64,000 bases of DNA from Pseudozobellia thermophila (GTDB lineage Bacteria; Bacteroidota; Bacteroidia; Flavobacteriales; Flavobacteriaceae). The stretch is taken from the NCBI RefSeq assembly GCF_900141855.1, contig NZ_FQYU01000001.1, positions 1,151,402 to 1,215,401 of the forward strand, read 5' to 3'. The position numbers and the translations under genes are program-made. This document shows, piece by piece, positions 16,716 to 26,026 of the stretch (positions within the stretch are counted from its first letter, which is position 1; each line of letters opens with the position of its first letter). The notes under the pieces were generated by a model that was not told where the DNA came from, did no database searches, and saw nothing but the letters and a program-made list of their open reading frames with translations.

Positions 16716-18731
16716 TTACGGATCGAAATAATAGGCTCCCTTTTCGCCGGTGTAGTGGAAAGGGAGCTTTTTCATGGAACAGGTCGACGACCAACGGTCG
16801 ACATAGCTTCGATAGTTGCTGCCATCGGCAAGGACCACCTCGGGCCGGAGCGAATCGATCAAACGCCCTAAATTGATTTTGGGGGATTGGGTCAAGATGA
16901 GAAAATCCACCCCTTCTTCCGCGACGGGATACGCGGCCAGGCTGTCGATTATCAACACCTTTCTCTTGTGCCAATGGTAACTATTCTGAAGGGGACGATA
17001 CGCGATTTGCTTGATCCGTTCGCCGACCCGGTAGCCTGAAACCAACCGGTCAAGGGCCGTACTATCCCTTGAAAACACCCTTGCCTTCTTTCCGTATCGA
17101 TAAAGTAGAACCGAGTTTTTGCTTTGGTGGGCCAGGATAAGGGTTTCCTTTTGAGACGTTCTATAGGCCGTAAAGAGCGCCCACATTTGAAAACCGATGA
17201 TGGCGAGCCCCAAGGTCGCTAGCCGCTTAAAATTTGGCGCACCGAGAAAGGCAATAAGGCTTAAAAGGATAATGTAGCCCAAAAGCAATTGTGCCGAATC
17301 AAAGGAAATATGCTTAAAGATAAAGGCCTCGTGCTGTGCCACCCAGGCGATGATCTGGTTCATCCATCGAATTACGGCATCGTAGGCCTCGACCAGAAAA
17401 TCGGGTAAAATATGGAAGCTGGCCAGAAGAACCACAAGTAGCCCCATCCCGAGTATCAGGCCCAAAACGGGAACAATTATGAGGTTGGAAACAAAAAACA
17501 GACCCGGGAATTGATGAAAATAGAACAGGCTTAGGGGGAGTACGCCGCATTGTGCGGCGATACTTACCGAGAGCAATTGCCAAAAATAGCGGACTATTTT
17601 GTTTTTCGGATGCCAGAACTTTAATAGCACTGGATAGATCGATACAATGCTAAGTACCGCGGCATAGCTCATTTGAAAGCCCACCTGGAACAATAGGTTC
17701 GGGTCGATGACCAAAAGGATAAAGAACATCGATAGGGCCAGGATGTTGAAGGTATTGCTCGGTCGGTTCAGGAAAAGGGCATAGGCTACGAACGAGAACA
17801 TGGTCACCGCCCTGACAATGGAGGCCGAAAACCCGGCCAGCAGGGCAAAGCCCCAAAGCAGGGCCACAACCAAGGCAAGCTTGAGTACCTTGCCCTTGGG
17901 CAGAAGTTCCAGAGGCCGTAGCAGAAACTGAAGGATCAGTAAAAGAATACCGATATGCAAGCCCGATAGGGCCAGGATATGTACGGCCCCGGCGTTTTTG
18001 TAATTGGTATAGGTCGTTTCTGAAATATCGCTTCGTTGGCCTAAGAGGAGGGCCTGTATGATACTGAGTTCTTCCTCGCCGAAATTATGGGCCTCCAGTT
18101 TTTTGATGATCTTGTCCCTGGTTTCCCAGGCGCGGCCGTACCAGGTCTTTGAGGGGTCGGGTCTTACCCAAAAGGCATCGGGGCGAACCTCAAGTTGATG
18201 GATTACCCCAAGATTTGCCATGTATTTGCGATAGTCGAATTGATGGGGGTTAAGGGGAGGACGGATTTCTTGTAACCTACCGTATACAATAATTTCATCA
18301 TCGATTTTAAAAGGGGTTTGGGTCGGGTCCGGGCGGGTGTTGAGCAAAATTTTGCCCGAAACCTTTTGGTCTCCAAGCGCCTGGGTTACGGCAATATAGC
18401 GGTTCGAAAAATCGGTGGGTTTAAGAACTTCCCTTATTTTCAATTGCCAGATCTGACTACCGTCAAGACCCCTTTTTGAATAGTGGTCGGGCCGATTGCC
18501 GGGTTGGGCGATGGAAATGGCCAAAATGCCAATGCCAATGGTCAATAGGGAAGTGTTTATACCGAACAGTAAGGGATAGTCGGCCTTTTGGTAGCCCAAG
18601 GCCAGGAATAGAAGAAGCACTGCGTTGAGTAGGGTAGGGCCAAGGAGCCCCAATTGGAGGTGCTTGCCCAAGACAATGCCCACGACCAACAGAAAGGTCA
18701 GTTTAATGGGAATAAAACGCAAGGGCTTCAT
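16716..18731 (-). CDS. ComEC/Rec2-family membrane protein
   Basis: A 671-residue polytopic protein. An N-terminal DUF4131 region (two or three helices, then the OB-like stretch about 95-190) is followed by the competence domain (about 225-490, with L-A-L-S-G-L-H-I-G, V-G-F-Q-M-S-Y-A-A-V-L-S and many helices). It corresponds to the inner-membrane DNA channel of natural transformation. The C-terminal part (about 500-671) has no H-x-H-x-D-H metallo-beta-lactamase motif, so the nuclease-like domain of long ComEC proteins is absent or degenerate. It follows the NlpC/P60 gene by six bases. Competence itself cannot be inferred from this gene alone. Confidence 0.88.
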   Translation of the reverse strand: MKPLRFIPIKLTFLLVVGIVLGKHLQLGLLGPTLLNAVLLLFLALGYQKADYPLLFGINTSLLTIGIGILAISIAQPGNRPDHYSKRGLDGSQIWQLKIREVLKPTDFSNRYIAVTQALGDQKVSGKILLNTRPDPTQTPFKIDDEIIVYGRLQEIRPPLNPHQFDYRKYMANLGVIHQLEVRPDAFWVRPDPSKTWYGRAWETRDKIIKKLEAHNFGEEELSIIQALLLGQRSDISETTYTNYKNAGAVHILALSGLHIGILLLILQFLLRPLELLPKGKVLKLALVVALLWGFALLAGFSASIVRAVTMFSFVAYALFLNRPSNTFNILALSMFFILLVIDPNLLFQVGFQMSYAAVLSIVSIYPVLLKFWHPKNKIVRYFWQLLSVSIAAQCGVLPLSLFYFHQFPGLFFVSNLIIVPVLGLILGMGLLVVLLASFHILPDFLVEAYDAVIRWMNQIIAWVAQHEAFIFKHISFDSAQLLLGYIILLSLIAFLGAPNFKRLATLGLAIIGFQMWALFTAYRTSQKETLILAHQSKNSVLLYRYGKKARVFSRDSTALDRLVSGYRVGERIKQIAYRPLQNSYHWHKRKVLIIDSLAAYPVAEEGVDFLILTQSPKINLGRLIDSLRPEVVLADGSNYRSYVDRWSSTCSMKKLPFHYTGEKGAYYFDP
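16735..16772 (+). terminator. Candidate terminator of the POT gene inside comEC
   Basis: On the plus strand a 9-bp stem (GCTCCCTTT/AAAGGGAGC) with a 15-nt loop is followed by five T residues, 60 bases after the transporter stop. It lies in the 3' end of the convergent comEC coding sequence. Confidence 0.5.
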
Positions 18732-18737
18732 TTTGGG

Positions 18738-19289
18738 TCAAAGAACTCGGGTCGCCTTTACAAAAGCACTGTTCCAATATCCTTCACGCAAGGAAGAGAC
18801 TATTACGCCCCTCGAAGTTGAGGCGTGTACAAACTTAATTTCGTCGTTTTCAACGGCCACGACCATGCCGACATGGTTGATTCGTTTGGCACGTTTACTG
18901 GTCCTAAAGAATAATAGATCGCCCTTTTCCACTTCGTTCAGCCGAATGCGCTTGCCTTCCTCGGCCATATGGTAAGATGTCCTGGGCAGGTCGATGTCGT
19001 TTTCGCCAAAGGCCACGTACAGGAGTCCCGAGCAATCCATCCCTTTTTTGGTGGTGCCCCCGTATTTGTACCGGACCCCGGAGTATTTCAAGGCGGTTTT
19101 GATAATGTGGTCTGCCTTGTTGTCTTTTGGGGATGAACCCTTTTTGGGTGGCGGGGCTACTTTTTCGGGTGCTTCGGGTTTGGATGCGGCAACACTTACC
19201 TTTCTCGTCTTGCTATAGGTGGTTTTCTTTTTGGAAACGCCGCAGCTGGCCACGGATAGTATAAGGAGAATGTAGAGGATTTTGCGCAT
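18738..19289 (-). CDS. NlpC/P60 (C40) lipoprotein peptidase
   Basis: A 183-residue envelope protein. The lipoprotein signal ends V-A-S-C (Cys16), a lysine/proline-rich linker runs to about residue 55, and a C40 papain-like domain follows. The catalytic residues are visible: M-D-C-S-G with Cys86, N-H-V-G with His139 and F-V-H-A with His155 as the third residue. These enzymes cut peptidoglycan stem peptides. It sits between lpxB and comEC in one transcript, 36 bp after lpxB and 6 bp before comEC. Confidence 0.9.
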   Translation of the reverse strand: MRKILYILLILSVASCGVSKKKTTYSKTRKVSVAASKPEAPEKVAPPPKKGSSPKDNKADHIIKTALKYSGVRYKYGGTTKKGMDCSGLLYVAFGENDIDLPRTSYHMAEEGKRIRLNEVEKGDLLFFRTSKRAKRINHVGMVVAVENDEIKFVHASTSRGVIVSSLREGYWNSAFVKATRVL

Positions 19290-19325
19290 GGGACCAAGGG
19301 ATAAGACTTCTCTTGGATATCAAAT

Positions 19326-20438
19326 TTAAGCATTTTCTACAATACGGGCGGCGGCATTTTCGCTGGCACCTTTTCCGCCAAGTACTTTTTCGAGCTCAAA
19401 ATAGGCTTCGAATTGGGCGGTACGGGCCGGGCCGTCCAAAATTTTGGCCAGTTCAAGCTTGAGCTTTTCCGTGTTCAGATCGCCTTGGATCAGCTCTTTC
19501 ACCACTTCCTTTTTCATGATGAGATTGACCAACGAAATGTATTCGAGGGTAATGATCCTTTTTGCGATGTGGTACGACAACCAATTGGCCTTGTAGCACA
19601 CCACTTGCGGCACTTTGAAAATGGCGGTCTCCAAGGTGGCCGTACCGCTGGTGACCAAGGCGGCGTACGATACGCCCAATAAGTCGTAGGTTTTGTTGAT
19701 GACAAAGCCCACGTTCGAATTTTTTAGGAACGGGGTATAAAAATCTTGGTCAAGACTGGGGGCCCCGGCGATTACGAATTGGTAACCGGCAAAGGAGTCG
19801 ACCACCGACAGCATTACCGTCAACATTTTATGTACCTCTTGTTTTCGGCTTCCCGGCAATAGGGCGATAATGGGTTTGTCGGGGTCGAGGCCGTTTTGGG
19901 CTCGAAACTCCTTGGGGTCGGCGACCCTGTGTTGACCGATGGCATCGATAAGCGGATGTCCCACAAAATGCACGGGAAAACCGTGTTTTTTCTCGTAAAA
20001 CTCTTTTTCAAAAGGAAGTATCACGTACATGGCATCGATATCGCGCTTGATATCCTTTATGCGTCCTTCACGCGATGCCCATATTTGGGGCGAAATGTAA
20101 TAATTGGTCTTAAAGCCTTGTCTTTTGGCCCATTTGGCAATTCTTAGGTTAAAGCCCGAGTAATCGATGAACACGATAATATCGGGATCGAACTCGGCGA
20201 TATCGGTCTTGCAGTAGGCAATGGCCTTCGTTATTTTTCTCAGGTTCAACAGTACCTCCAAGAAGCCCATAAAGGCCATTTCCTTGTAATGTTTGGCCAA
20301 TACCCCGCCGGCCGCTTGCATGAGGTCGCCGCCCCAACATCGAATCTTGGCCTTGTCGTCCTTCCGTTTTAGGGCCTTGATAAGATTGGAACCGTGAAGG
20401 TCTCCCGACGCCTCTCCTGCGATTATGTAATACTTCAT
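19326..20438 (-). CDS. lpxB: Lipid-A-disaccharide synthase
   Basis: A 370-residue GT19 glycosyltransferase that joins UDP-2,3-diacylglucosamine and lipid X to make the lipid A disaccharide at the inner membrane. The start (I-I-A-G-E-A-S-G-D-L-H-G) is the family hallmark, and L-L-P-G-S-R-K-Q-E-V and T-S-G-T-A-T-L-E-T-A form the donor-binding part. It lies in an operon with surE and a small membrane protein upstream, an arrangement I know from Bacteroidota. It is full length. Confidence 0.96.
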   Translation of the reverse strand: MKYYIIAGEASGDLHGSNLIKALKRKDDKAKIRCWGGDLMQAAGGVLAKHYKEMAFMGFLEVLLNLRKITKAIAYCKTDIAEFDPDIIVFIDYSGFNLRIAKWAKRQGFKTNYYISPQIWASREGRIKDIKRDIDAMYVILPFEKEFYEKKHGFPVHFVGHPLIDAIGQHRVADPKEFRAQNGLDPDKPIIALLPGSRKQEVHKMLTVMLSVVDSFAGYQFVIAGAPSLDQDFYTPFLKNSNVGFVINKTYDLLGVSYAALVTSGTATLETAIFKVPQVVCYKANWLSYHIAKRIITLEYISLVNLIMKKEVVKELIQGDLNTEKLKLELAKILDGPARTAQFEAYFELEKVLGGKGASENAAARIVENA

Positions 20439-20459
20439 CTGTTGGGTTCTGAAAAAGTT

Positions 20460-20750
20460 CTAAAACACTTTGTAGTACAAAATGACCATGGCGGTCAAAA
20501 TGGTGGCGATAAGTACCCCTTTTGCCCTTTGGTCGCGGCGTATCCTAAGAAAGGCAAAAAAGGCCAAGAGGTTCAAAATGGCGCCGAGGGCCAAAAGGCT
20601 GCCTACATGGCCCTGCTCCACGGCGGCCTCGAAAGTTTCGACGATGCCCAGGTCGGAGAACAGCACGATATAGAGCAAGGTGCCGATGGTGTTGGCGATC
20701 AGGCCTACCAGAAAACCGATGATGAGTTCTTTTTTATTGTTTGTTTTCAT
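20460..20750 (-). CDS. Small membrane protein, function unknown
   Basis: A 96-residue protein with three predicted membrane helices (about 9-33, 48-68, 76-94) and a basic N-terminus (M-K-T-N-N-K-K-E). It lies between surE and lpxB with short gaps (33 and 21 bp) and is co-transcribed. I recognise no family; the location suggests an envelope role. Confidence 0.75.
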   Translation of the reverse strand: MKTNNKKELIIGFLVGLIANTIGTLLYIVLFSDLGIVETFEAAVEQGHVGSLLALGAILNLLAFFAFLRIRRDQRAKGVLIATILTAMVILYYKVF

Positions 20751-20783
20751 TCAAGATGGGTTTCAATGTTAATAGCGGTCTTT

Positions 20784-21557
20784 TTAAAGTTCCCAACTGT
20801 TCAATCCCTGTATGGCATGGTGGGCCGTAAGGTCGAATTGGGTCGGAACTACGGAGATATAGTTGTGGGCCAAGGCCCATTCGTCGGTGTCCTCCCCCTT
20901 GTCGAGCAACTCGAATTCCCCGGTCAGCCAGTAGTAATCGCGTCCGGAAGGGCTGGTACGCTTGTCGAATTTTTCTTTCCAGTTGGCCCGTGCCTGCCGG
21001 CAGATCTTTATGCCCTTAATGTCTTCCTTGCTTGCCTTCGGGATGTTTACGTTCAATACCACGTCTTCGGGGATTCCGTATTTCAAGGCCTTTTTTACGA
21101 TGGTCTTGATCGCTTCCTCGGCAGCCGAGAAATCGGCTTCCCACGCATAATCGCACAACGAGAAGCCAATGGCGGGAATACCTTCGATACCGGCTTCGAT
21201 GGCAGCGCTCATCGTGCCCGAATAGATTACGTTGATCGAGGCGTTGGACCCGTGGTTGATACCGCTGACACAGATATCGGGACGTCGGTCGAGGAGCTCT
21301 TGAAGCGCCAGTTTTACGCAGTCGGCGGGAGTGCCGCTGCAGCTGTACTCCAAGGGAGCGCCTTTTTCCTTGTCAACAACCAGTTTGGCAGAAAATAAAG
21401 TCTCGTCGACGGTTATGGCATGACCCTTTCCCGATTGGGGACTGTCGGGGGCAACGACCACTACATCGCCTATCTCTTTCATATAGCGGATCAAAGAGCG
21501 AAGTCCCGGTGCCGTAATTCCGTCATCATTGGTGACTAAGATCAAAGGTTTTTTCAT
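20784..21557 (-). CDS. surE: 5'/3'-nucleotidase SurE
   Basis: A 257-residue metal-dependent phosphatase acting on nucleoside monophosphates. The N-terminal L-V-T-N-D-D-G-I-T-A-P-G holds the two metal-binding Asp residues, and S-G-I-N-H-G-S-N completes the site; Y-S-G-T-M-S-A-A-I-E is also conserved. It is full length and heads the surE, small membrane protein, lpxB, C40, comEC run. A near-match -7 box (TATTTTTA) lies upstream. Confidence 0.95.
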   Translation of the reverse strand: MKKPLILVTNDDGITAPGLRSLIRYMKEIGDVVVVAPDSPQSGKGHAITVDETLFSAKLVVDKEKGAPLEYSCSGTPADCVKLALQELLDRRPDICVSGINHGSNASINVIYSGTMSAAIEAGIEGIPAIGFSLCDYAWEADFSAAEEAIKTIVKKALKYGIPEDVVLNVNIPKASKEDIKGIKICRQARANWKEKFDKRTSPSGRDYYWLTGEFELLDKGEDTDEWALAHNYISVVPTQFDLTAHHAIQGLNSWEL

Positions 21558-21746
21558 AAGAGATACTTTCTGGCATAAAAATACGTTTTAGAAAACATAT
21601 CGACCTACGTTCGTTTAACAAAATATTAATGCCCCCTCTTCAAAGGTGGCATGGTTTTTTCAGTATCTTAGGGAATTCATTACCTTTAAGTAAGAATTTG
21701 GTTCGCTGTACACGAACGGTAATTAAAAAATCGAAATTTAATTTAT

Positions 21747-23879
21747 ATGAAACGAAATCTAGCCTACGTACTCGGGGTAATGCTTATTTCCGTGGCCTCA
21801 TGTGGATTCACAAATAAGTCTTTCGAAAATGATGATAAGGATAAATTATTGCTCGATCTTATAACCTACGTTCTACAAAAAGGCCACTACGAACCCAAAG
21901 ATATCAATGACGATTTTTCGGTCAATGTGTTCAACGATTTTCTTGATGTGGTCGATCCCACCAAGCGCTATTTTCTCGATGAGGATATCAAGGAATTCGA
22001 ACAGTACAAATTTCAGTTGGACGATCAGATCAAAAGCACCGATATTTCCTTCTTCAATTTGGTCTACGAGCGTTTGATGAAGCGTATGCAAGAGGCCAAG
22101 GAAATTTACCAAGAAGTATTGGCCACTCCCTTTGATTACTCAAAAAACGAAAAGATCAACATAGACTACGAAAAAATTCCCTTTGCTGCCGACCGAAAAG
22201 AACTGAAGGAACGTTGGAGGTTGCAGTTGAAGTACGCTACCTTGGGAACCTACGACTCTAAAATGAGAAGCCTCGGGAAAGCAGGGGAAGAAGAAAACGA
22301 GATCGACGACAAGCCCATGACGCCCCAAGAGGCCGAGGAATCTTCAAGGGCATCGACCAAAAAGACCTTGGACGAGTTCTTCGATTTTGTAGACGACCTT
22401 GAACGTAAGGATTGGTTCGTGCAATACATCAACACCATTGTCGATGAGTTCGACCCCCATACCTATTATTTCGCTCCCGAAGACAAGGAAAAGTTCGACG
22501 TAAGCATGTCGGGCAAATTCGAGGGCATAGGGGCGCGTTTGCAGAAAAAGCCCGAAGGGGCCAAGATCGTTGACATTATTTCGGGAGGTCCCGTTTGGCG
22601 TGATGGCCAACTGGAAGTGGGCGATCAAATCCTTATGGTGGGGCAAGAAGGTGAAGAGCCCATCAATATCGTAGGGATGCGGTTGGACGATGCGATTAAA
22701 TTGATCAAGGGGCCAAAGGGAACCAAGGTAAACCTTACCGTTAGAAAAATTGACGGGTCTTTGCAGACGGTGGCCCTGACCCGTGATGTGGTGGAACTTG
22801 AGGAGTCGTTCGCCAAATCGGCCAGCATAATCAAGGACGATAAGAAATACGGCCTGATAGACCTACCTAAATTTTATGTCGATTTTGACGATTATACCGA
22901 GCGTAACGCTGCGACCGACGTGGCCAAAGAGGTAGAGCGCCTTAAGGAAGAAGGGGTCGAAGGACTGATTCTCGATCTTCGCGACAACGGGGGCGGGTCT
23001 CTAAAGACCGTGGTCGAAATGGCAGGACTTTTTATCAAGGACGGACCCATTGTACAGGTACGTTCCTCAGGCAAGGGCAAGGATGTTTATGACGATAAGG
23101 ACGAGCGCATACAATGGGACGGACCCTTAGTGATTTTGGTCAACGAACTGTCGGCCTCTGCCTCCGAGATATTGGCGGCGGCGATGCAAGATTACAAGAG
23201 GGCCATTGTCATAGGAAGCAAACAGACCTTTGGAAAGGGAACCGTTCAAAACGTCATTCCCTTGGACAATATCGTTCGCAGCAACGAACACGGGGAACTG
23301 GGCGCTATCAAACTGACTACCCAGAAGTTTTATAGGATCAATGGCGGGTCTACCCAGTTGGAAGGCGTTAAGAGCGATGTGGTGGTCCCCGACAAATATA
23401 GCTATATCGACCTAGGGGAACGAGATCAGGCCAACCCCTTGAAGTGGGATAAGATATCCCCTGCGGATTATAAGCCGTGGGACGGCTATATCGATTACGA
23501 ACAGACCATTGCCAATAGTACGAAGCGAATGGCGAACAACCCCCAGATCAAACTGATCGAGGAAAATGCCAAATGGTTGAAGTCGAAACAGGACGAAATG
23601 GAAATTTCCCTTAATTACGATACCTATCGCAAGGAGGAAGAAAAGGATAGGGAAAAATCGGACTACTTCAAATCGATTTCGGAATACGATTCCCAATTGT
23701 CCTTCCAATCCTTAAAGTATGAGGAGGAATTGTTCGTCCAAGACTCTGTCTTGCGGGAGAAACGCGATAGATGGCACAAGAACTTGGCCAAGGATGTCTA
23801 TATAGAGGAGGCCGTAAATGTGCTTCAAGACCTTAAAATGAACAATATAAAACACGGTAAGCTGGCCGTGAAGGGATAG
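21747..23879 (+). CDS. Carboxy-terminal processing protease (S41, Prc/Tsp-like)
   Basis: A 710-residue periplasmic protease. A lipoprotein-like signal ends V-A-S-C (about residue 19). A helical N-terminal region precedes a PDZ domain (about 250-350, with G-D-Q-I-L-M-V-G) and the S41 catalytic domain. The nucleophile lies in S-A-S-A-S-E (469-474) and the general-base Lys in the following S-K-Q-T-F-G-K-G-T-V segment. A DUF3340-like helical C-terminus follows. It resembles E. coli Prc in length and layout. It is a single-gene unit ended by a strong terminator. Confidence 0.93.
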   Translation: MKRNLAYVLGVMLISVASCGFTNKSFENDDKDKLLLDLITYVLQKGHYEPKDINDDFSVNVFNDFLDVVDPTKRYFLDEDIKEFEQYKFQLDDQIKSTDISFFNLVYERLMKRMQEAKEIYQEVLATPFDYSKNEKINIDYEKIPFAADRKELKERWRLQLKYATLGTYDSKMRSLGKAGEEENEIDDKPMTPQEAEESSRASTKKTLDEFFDFVDDLERKDWFVQYINTIVDEFDPHTYYFAPEDKEKFDVSMSGKFEGIGARLQKKPEGAKIVDIISGGPVWRDGQLEVGDQILMVGQEGEEPINIVGMRLDDAIKLIKGPKGTKVNLTVRKIDGSLQTVALTRDVVELEESFAKSASIIKDDKKYGLIDLPKFYVDFDDYTERNAATDVAKEVERLKEEGVEGLILDLRDNGGGSLKTVVEMAGLFIKDGPIVQVRSSGKGKDVYDDKDERIQWDGPLVILVNELSASASEILAAAMQDYKRAIVIGSKQTFGKGTVQNVIPLDNIVRSNEHGELGAIKLTTQKFYRINGGSTQLEGVKSDVVVPDKYSYIDLGERDQANPLKWDKISPADYKPWDGYIDYEQTIANSTKRMANNPQIKLIEENAKWLKSKQDEMEISLNYDTYRKEEEKDREKSDYFKSISEYDSQLSFQSLKYEEELFVQDSVLREKRDRWHKNLAKDVYIEEAVNVLQDLKMNNIKHGKLAVKG

Positions 23880-23900
23880 ATAGACGACAAACGGATGGAA

Positions 23901-23930
23901 AAAGCCCCGGTAACCCGGGGCTTTTTTGTT
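23901..23930 (+). terminator. Rho-independent terminator of the S41 protease gene
   Basis: A 10-bp stem (AAAGCCCCGG/CCGGGGCTTT) with a 4-nt loop followed by a T tract, about 20 bases after the stop codon. Confidence 0.88.
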
Positions 23931-23980
23931 TTTTATGAATATGGGCCTTGAAAATGGAAGGAGTGCCCCTGCCATTTTGG

Positions 23981-24535
23981 CTAGGAGGCGGCCACGTTTT
24001 TTAACTTGTCGGCATGCATCTTGCGCAACTTGGCCAATTTTGGGGTAATGACCGCACTGCAATAGCCTTGGCTTGTGTTGTTGCGATAGTAATCTTGATG
24101 GTAATCCTCGGCCTCATAAAATGGGGTGGCCTCGCTTATTTCCGTTACTATGGGGTCGTCGTAATAGGAAGCCATTTCCTTCAGTACCGTTTCGGCAATT
24201 TCCCTTTGTGTATCGTTATGGTAGAAAATAACCGACCGGTATTGGGTCCCGATATCCCCCCCTTGACGGTTCAGGGTGGTGGGGTCGTGACTGGTCATAA
24301 ACACGGTCAAAAGGTCTTTGTACGAAATTTTTTTGGGGTCGAAACTTACCTGTACGACCTCGGCATGGCCCGTAAGGCCCGAACAGACTTCCTTATATGT
24401 GGGATGCCCAGGGGCATTGCCGCCACTGTATCCCGATACGATTCCCTCAACGCCCCGAATCTGCTGTAGTAGGGCTTCTACGCACCAAAAGCATCCACCG
24501 CCAAGTGTGGCTATTTCCAATTTTGTATCACTCAT
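23981..24535 (-). CDS. msrA: Peptide methionine (S)-S-oxide reductase
   Basis: A 184-residue enzyme repairing methionine-S-sulfoxide in proteins with thioredoxin-type reductant. The catalytic segment G-G-G-C-F-W-C contains Cys15 (nucleophile) and Cys18; G-Y-S-G-G and Y-R-S-V-I-F are also present. It has no signal peptide, so it is cytoplasmic. Its start overlaps the msrB stop by eight bases, giving a coupled MsrB-MsrA pair that covers both sulfoxide stereoisomers. Confidence 0.96.
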   Translation of the reverse strand: MSDTKLEIATLGGGCFWCVEALLQQIRGVEGIVSGYSGGNAPGHPTYKEVCSGLTGHAEVVQVSFDPKKISYKDLLTVFMTSHDPTTLNRQGGDIGTQYRSVIFYHNDTQREIAETVLKEMASYYDDPIVTEISEATPFYEAEDYHQDYYRNNTSQGYCSAVITPKLAKLRKMHADKLKNVAAS

Positions 24536-24989
24536 GGGTTAATTTTTCTTTTTGAAGTTGCAACGATTCCGAATTTATACAATAACGCAGTCCACTTGGC
24601 TCCGGGCCATCAGGAAAAACATGGCCCAAGTGGGCGTCGCAGGTATTGCACATTACCTCTACCCGAACCATGCCAAAGGAGGTGTCCCTTTCGTATTTTA
24701 CGGCATTTTCCTTGATCGGTTGGGTAAAGCTCGGCCATCCCGTACCCGATTCGAATTTGATCGTGGAGTCGAACAAGGGGCTGTCGCAGCATATGCAATG
24801 GTACCTACCGGCTTCATGGGCACTGCAAAGGGCTCCCGAATGCGCGGGCTCCGTACCTTTCTTGCGGGTTACGTAAAATTGCTCCGGACTTAAAATCGCA
24901 CGCCATTCGGCCTCGGTCTTTTCGACCCTTTTGTCAGGCCTTGGGTTTCCCTTTAGGCTGAAATTGATAACATCTTTCCAAGTCAGCAT
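24528..24989 (-). CDS. msrB: Peptide methionine (R)-S-oxide reductase
   Basis: About 153 residues if begun at M-L-T-W-K-D (24989); the frame is open to an ATG at 25022, which would add eleven residues. It repairs methionine-R-sulfoxide. It has the four zinc-binding cysteines (C-I-C-C-D-S and C-N-T-C-D) and the catalytic Cys in L-R-Y-C-I-N-S near the C-terminus, plus H-L-G-H-V-F. It has no signal peptide. It is translated ahead of msrA with an eight-base overlap. Confidence 0.93.
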   Translation of the reverse strand: MLTWKDVINFSLKGNPRPDKRVEKTEAEWRAILSPEQFYVTRKKGTEPAHSGALCSAHEAGRYHCICCDSPLFDSTIKFESGTGWPSFTQPIKENAVKYERDTSFGMVRVEVMCNTCDAHLGHVFPDGPEPSGLRYCINSESLQLQKEKLTHE

Positions 24990-25186
24990 ATCTTGACGAT
25001 TTAGTTTAGAAATAATGGACAATATAGAAAAGGTTCTGGCAATAAGCTAAAGCCCGATCCAAAATAATGGTCCCTGTTTTGCTATAGGGGCTTTGTCGTA
25101 AAAAAAGAAGGAAACTTACCCTGCACCGTTCTTTGTTCCTGGCGTTGGCCCTGCCACTTGTGGCGGGCAAGGTAAGGGCAAAAGAA

Positions 25187-25217
25187 TTCGCATTGGTTTT
25201 AAATTGTTCTATTTTTG
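25187..25217 (+). promoter_or_regulatory. Promoter of the endonuclease gene
   Basis: TTCG (25187-25190, one mismatch to TTTG), a 19-nt spacer and an exact TATTTTTG (25210-25217). The -7 box ends only six bases before the ATG, implying a leaderless or nearly leaderless mRNA. Confidence 0.6.
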
Positions 25218-25223
25218 GGCCCT

Positions 25224-26024
25224 ATGAAAAGAAAGACGGTTTATACGGTTCTGTTGCTTTGTTGTGTGGTCGGTTTTTGGGTCTTCGATAATTTTTATAC
25301 CCCCGATACCTATTCCGACCCTTCAAATGCCGGACTTCAGACTGCCATTCCCGGCGATTTCATGCCCAGCTCGACCACAGGGGATATTGTTTACCACAGC
25401 CATTTTGCTTTATCGTACAACGAGTCTTACGAACAGGCCGAATGGGTGGCCTATAGCCTAAAAAGGGAACATTTGACCGAGGATCGCCGCAAGAGGCCTT
25501 ACTTTGTCGAAGACCCTAAGGTAAGGACCAAATCGGCAGATTGGAGAAACTACAAGGGGTCGGGGTACGATAGGGGCCACCTATGCCCGGCCGGGGACAG
25601 AAAATTCTCCGAACAGGCCTATAACGAAACCTTTTATACGAGTAATATCAGTCCGCAAGACCGGGCGTTTAACGCGGGGATATGGAATCGCCTCGAAATA
25701 CAGGTAAGGTCGTGGGCCCGTCGTTACGGGGAGGTTTTTGTGGTTGCCGGAGGGGTGCTGGAAGAGGGACTGGAAGAAATAGGGGAAGAAGATGTGGATG
25801 TGCCGCGCTACTATTACAAAATTTTGGCCCGGCGTGAATCGGGTTCACCCAAGATTCTGGCTTTTTTATTGCCGGGCGAGGAGAGTAAACGGCCACTTGC
25901 CGCCTTTGCTGTTTCCGTTGATGAGATTGAGAAAAGAACGGGTATAGACTTTTTCGGGCAACTGCCCGATGGGCAAGAGGAAGAACTGGAGTCAAGGGCC
26001 GATACGGCCGGATGGAAGTTTTAG
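25224..26024 (+). CDS. DNA/RNA non-specific endonuclease, exported
   Basis: A 266-residue beta-beta-alpha metal nuclease of the NucA/NUC1 family. The signature D-R-G-H-L-C-P-A-G-D holds the catalytic His, and the Mg-binding Asn lies in the later N-I-S-P-Q-D...N-A-G-I-W-N segment. Residues about 5-22 form a signal or membrane anchor, so it acts outside the cytoplasm, perhaps scavenging nucleic acids. The ATG at 25224 is preferred over a TTG at 25215 because the -7 box overlaps the latter. Its stop lies two bases from the convergent rodA stop. Confidence 0.92.
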   Translation: MKRKTVYTVLLLCCVVGFWVFDNFYTPDTYSDPSNAGLQTAIPGDFMPSSTTGDIVYHSHFALSYNESYEQAEWVAYSLKREHLTEDRRKRPYFVEDPKVRTKSADWRNYKGSGYDRGHLCPAGDRKFSEQAYNETFYTSNISPQDRAFNAGIWNRLEIQVRSWARRYGEVFVVAGGVLEEGLEEIGEEDVDVPRYYYKILARRESGSPKILAFLLPGEESKRPLAAFAVSVDEIEKRTGIDFFGQLPDGQEEELESRADTAGWKF

Positions 26025-26026
26025 CC

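Noticed and set aside
20394-21398. A 334-codon open frame on the plus strand
   Set aside because: It lies antisense to lpxB, the small membrane protein and surE, which have clear family motifs. It has no recognisable domain and its amino-acid composition looks like a shadow frame.
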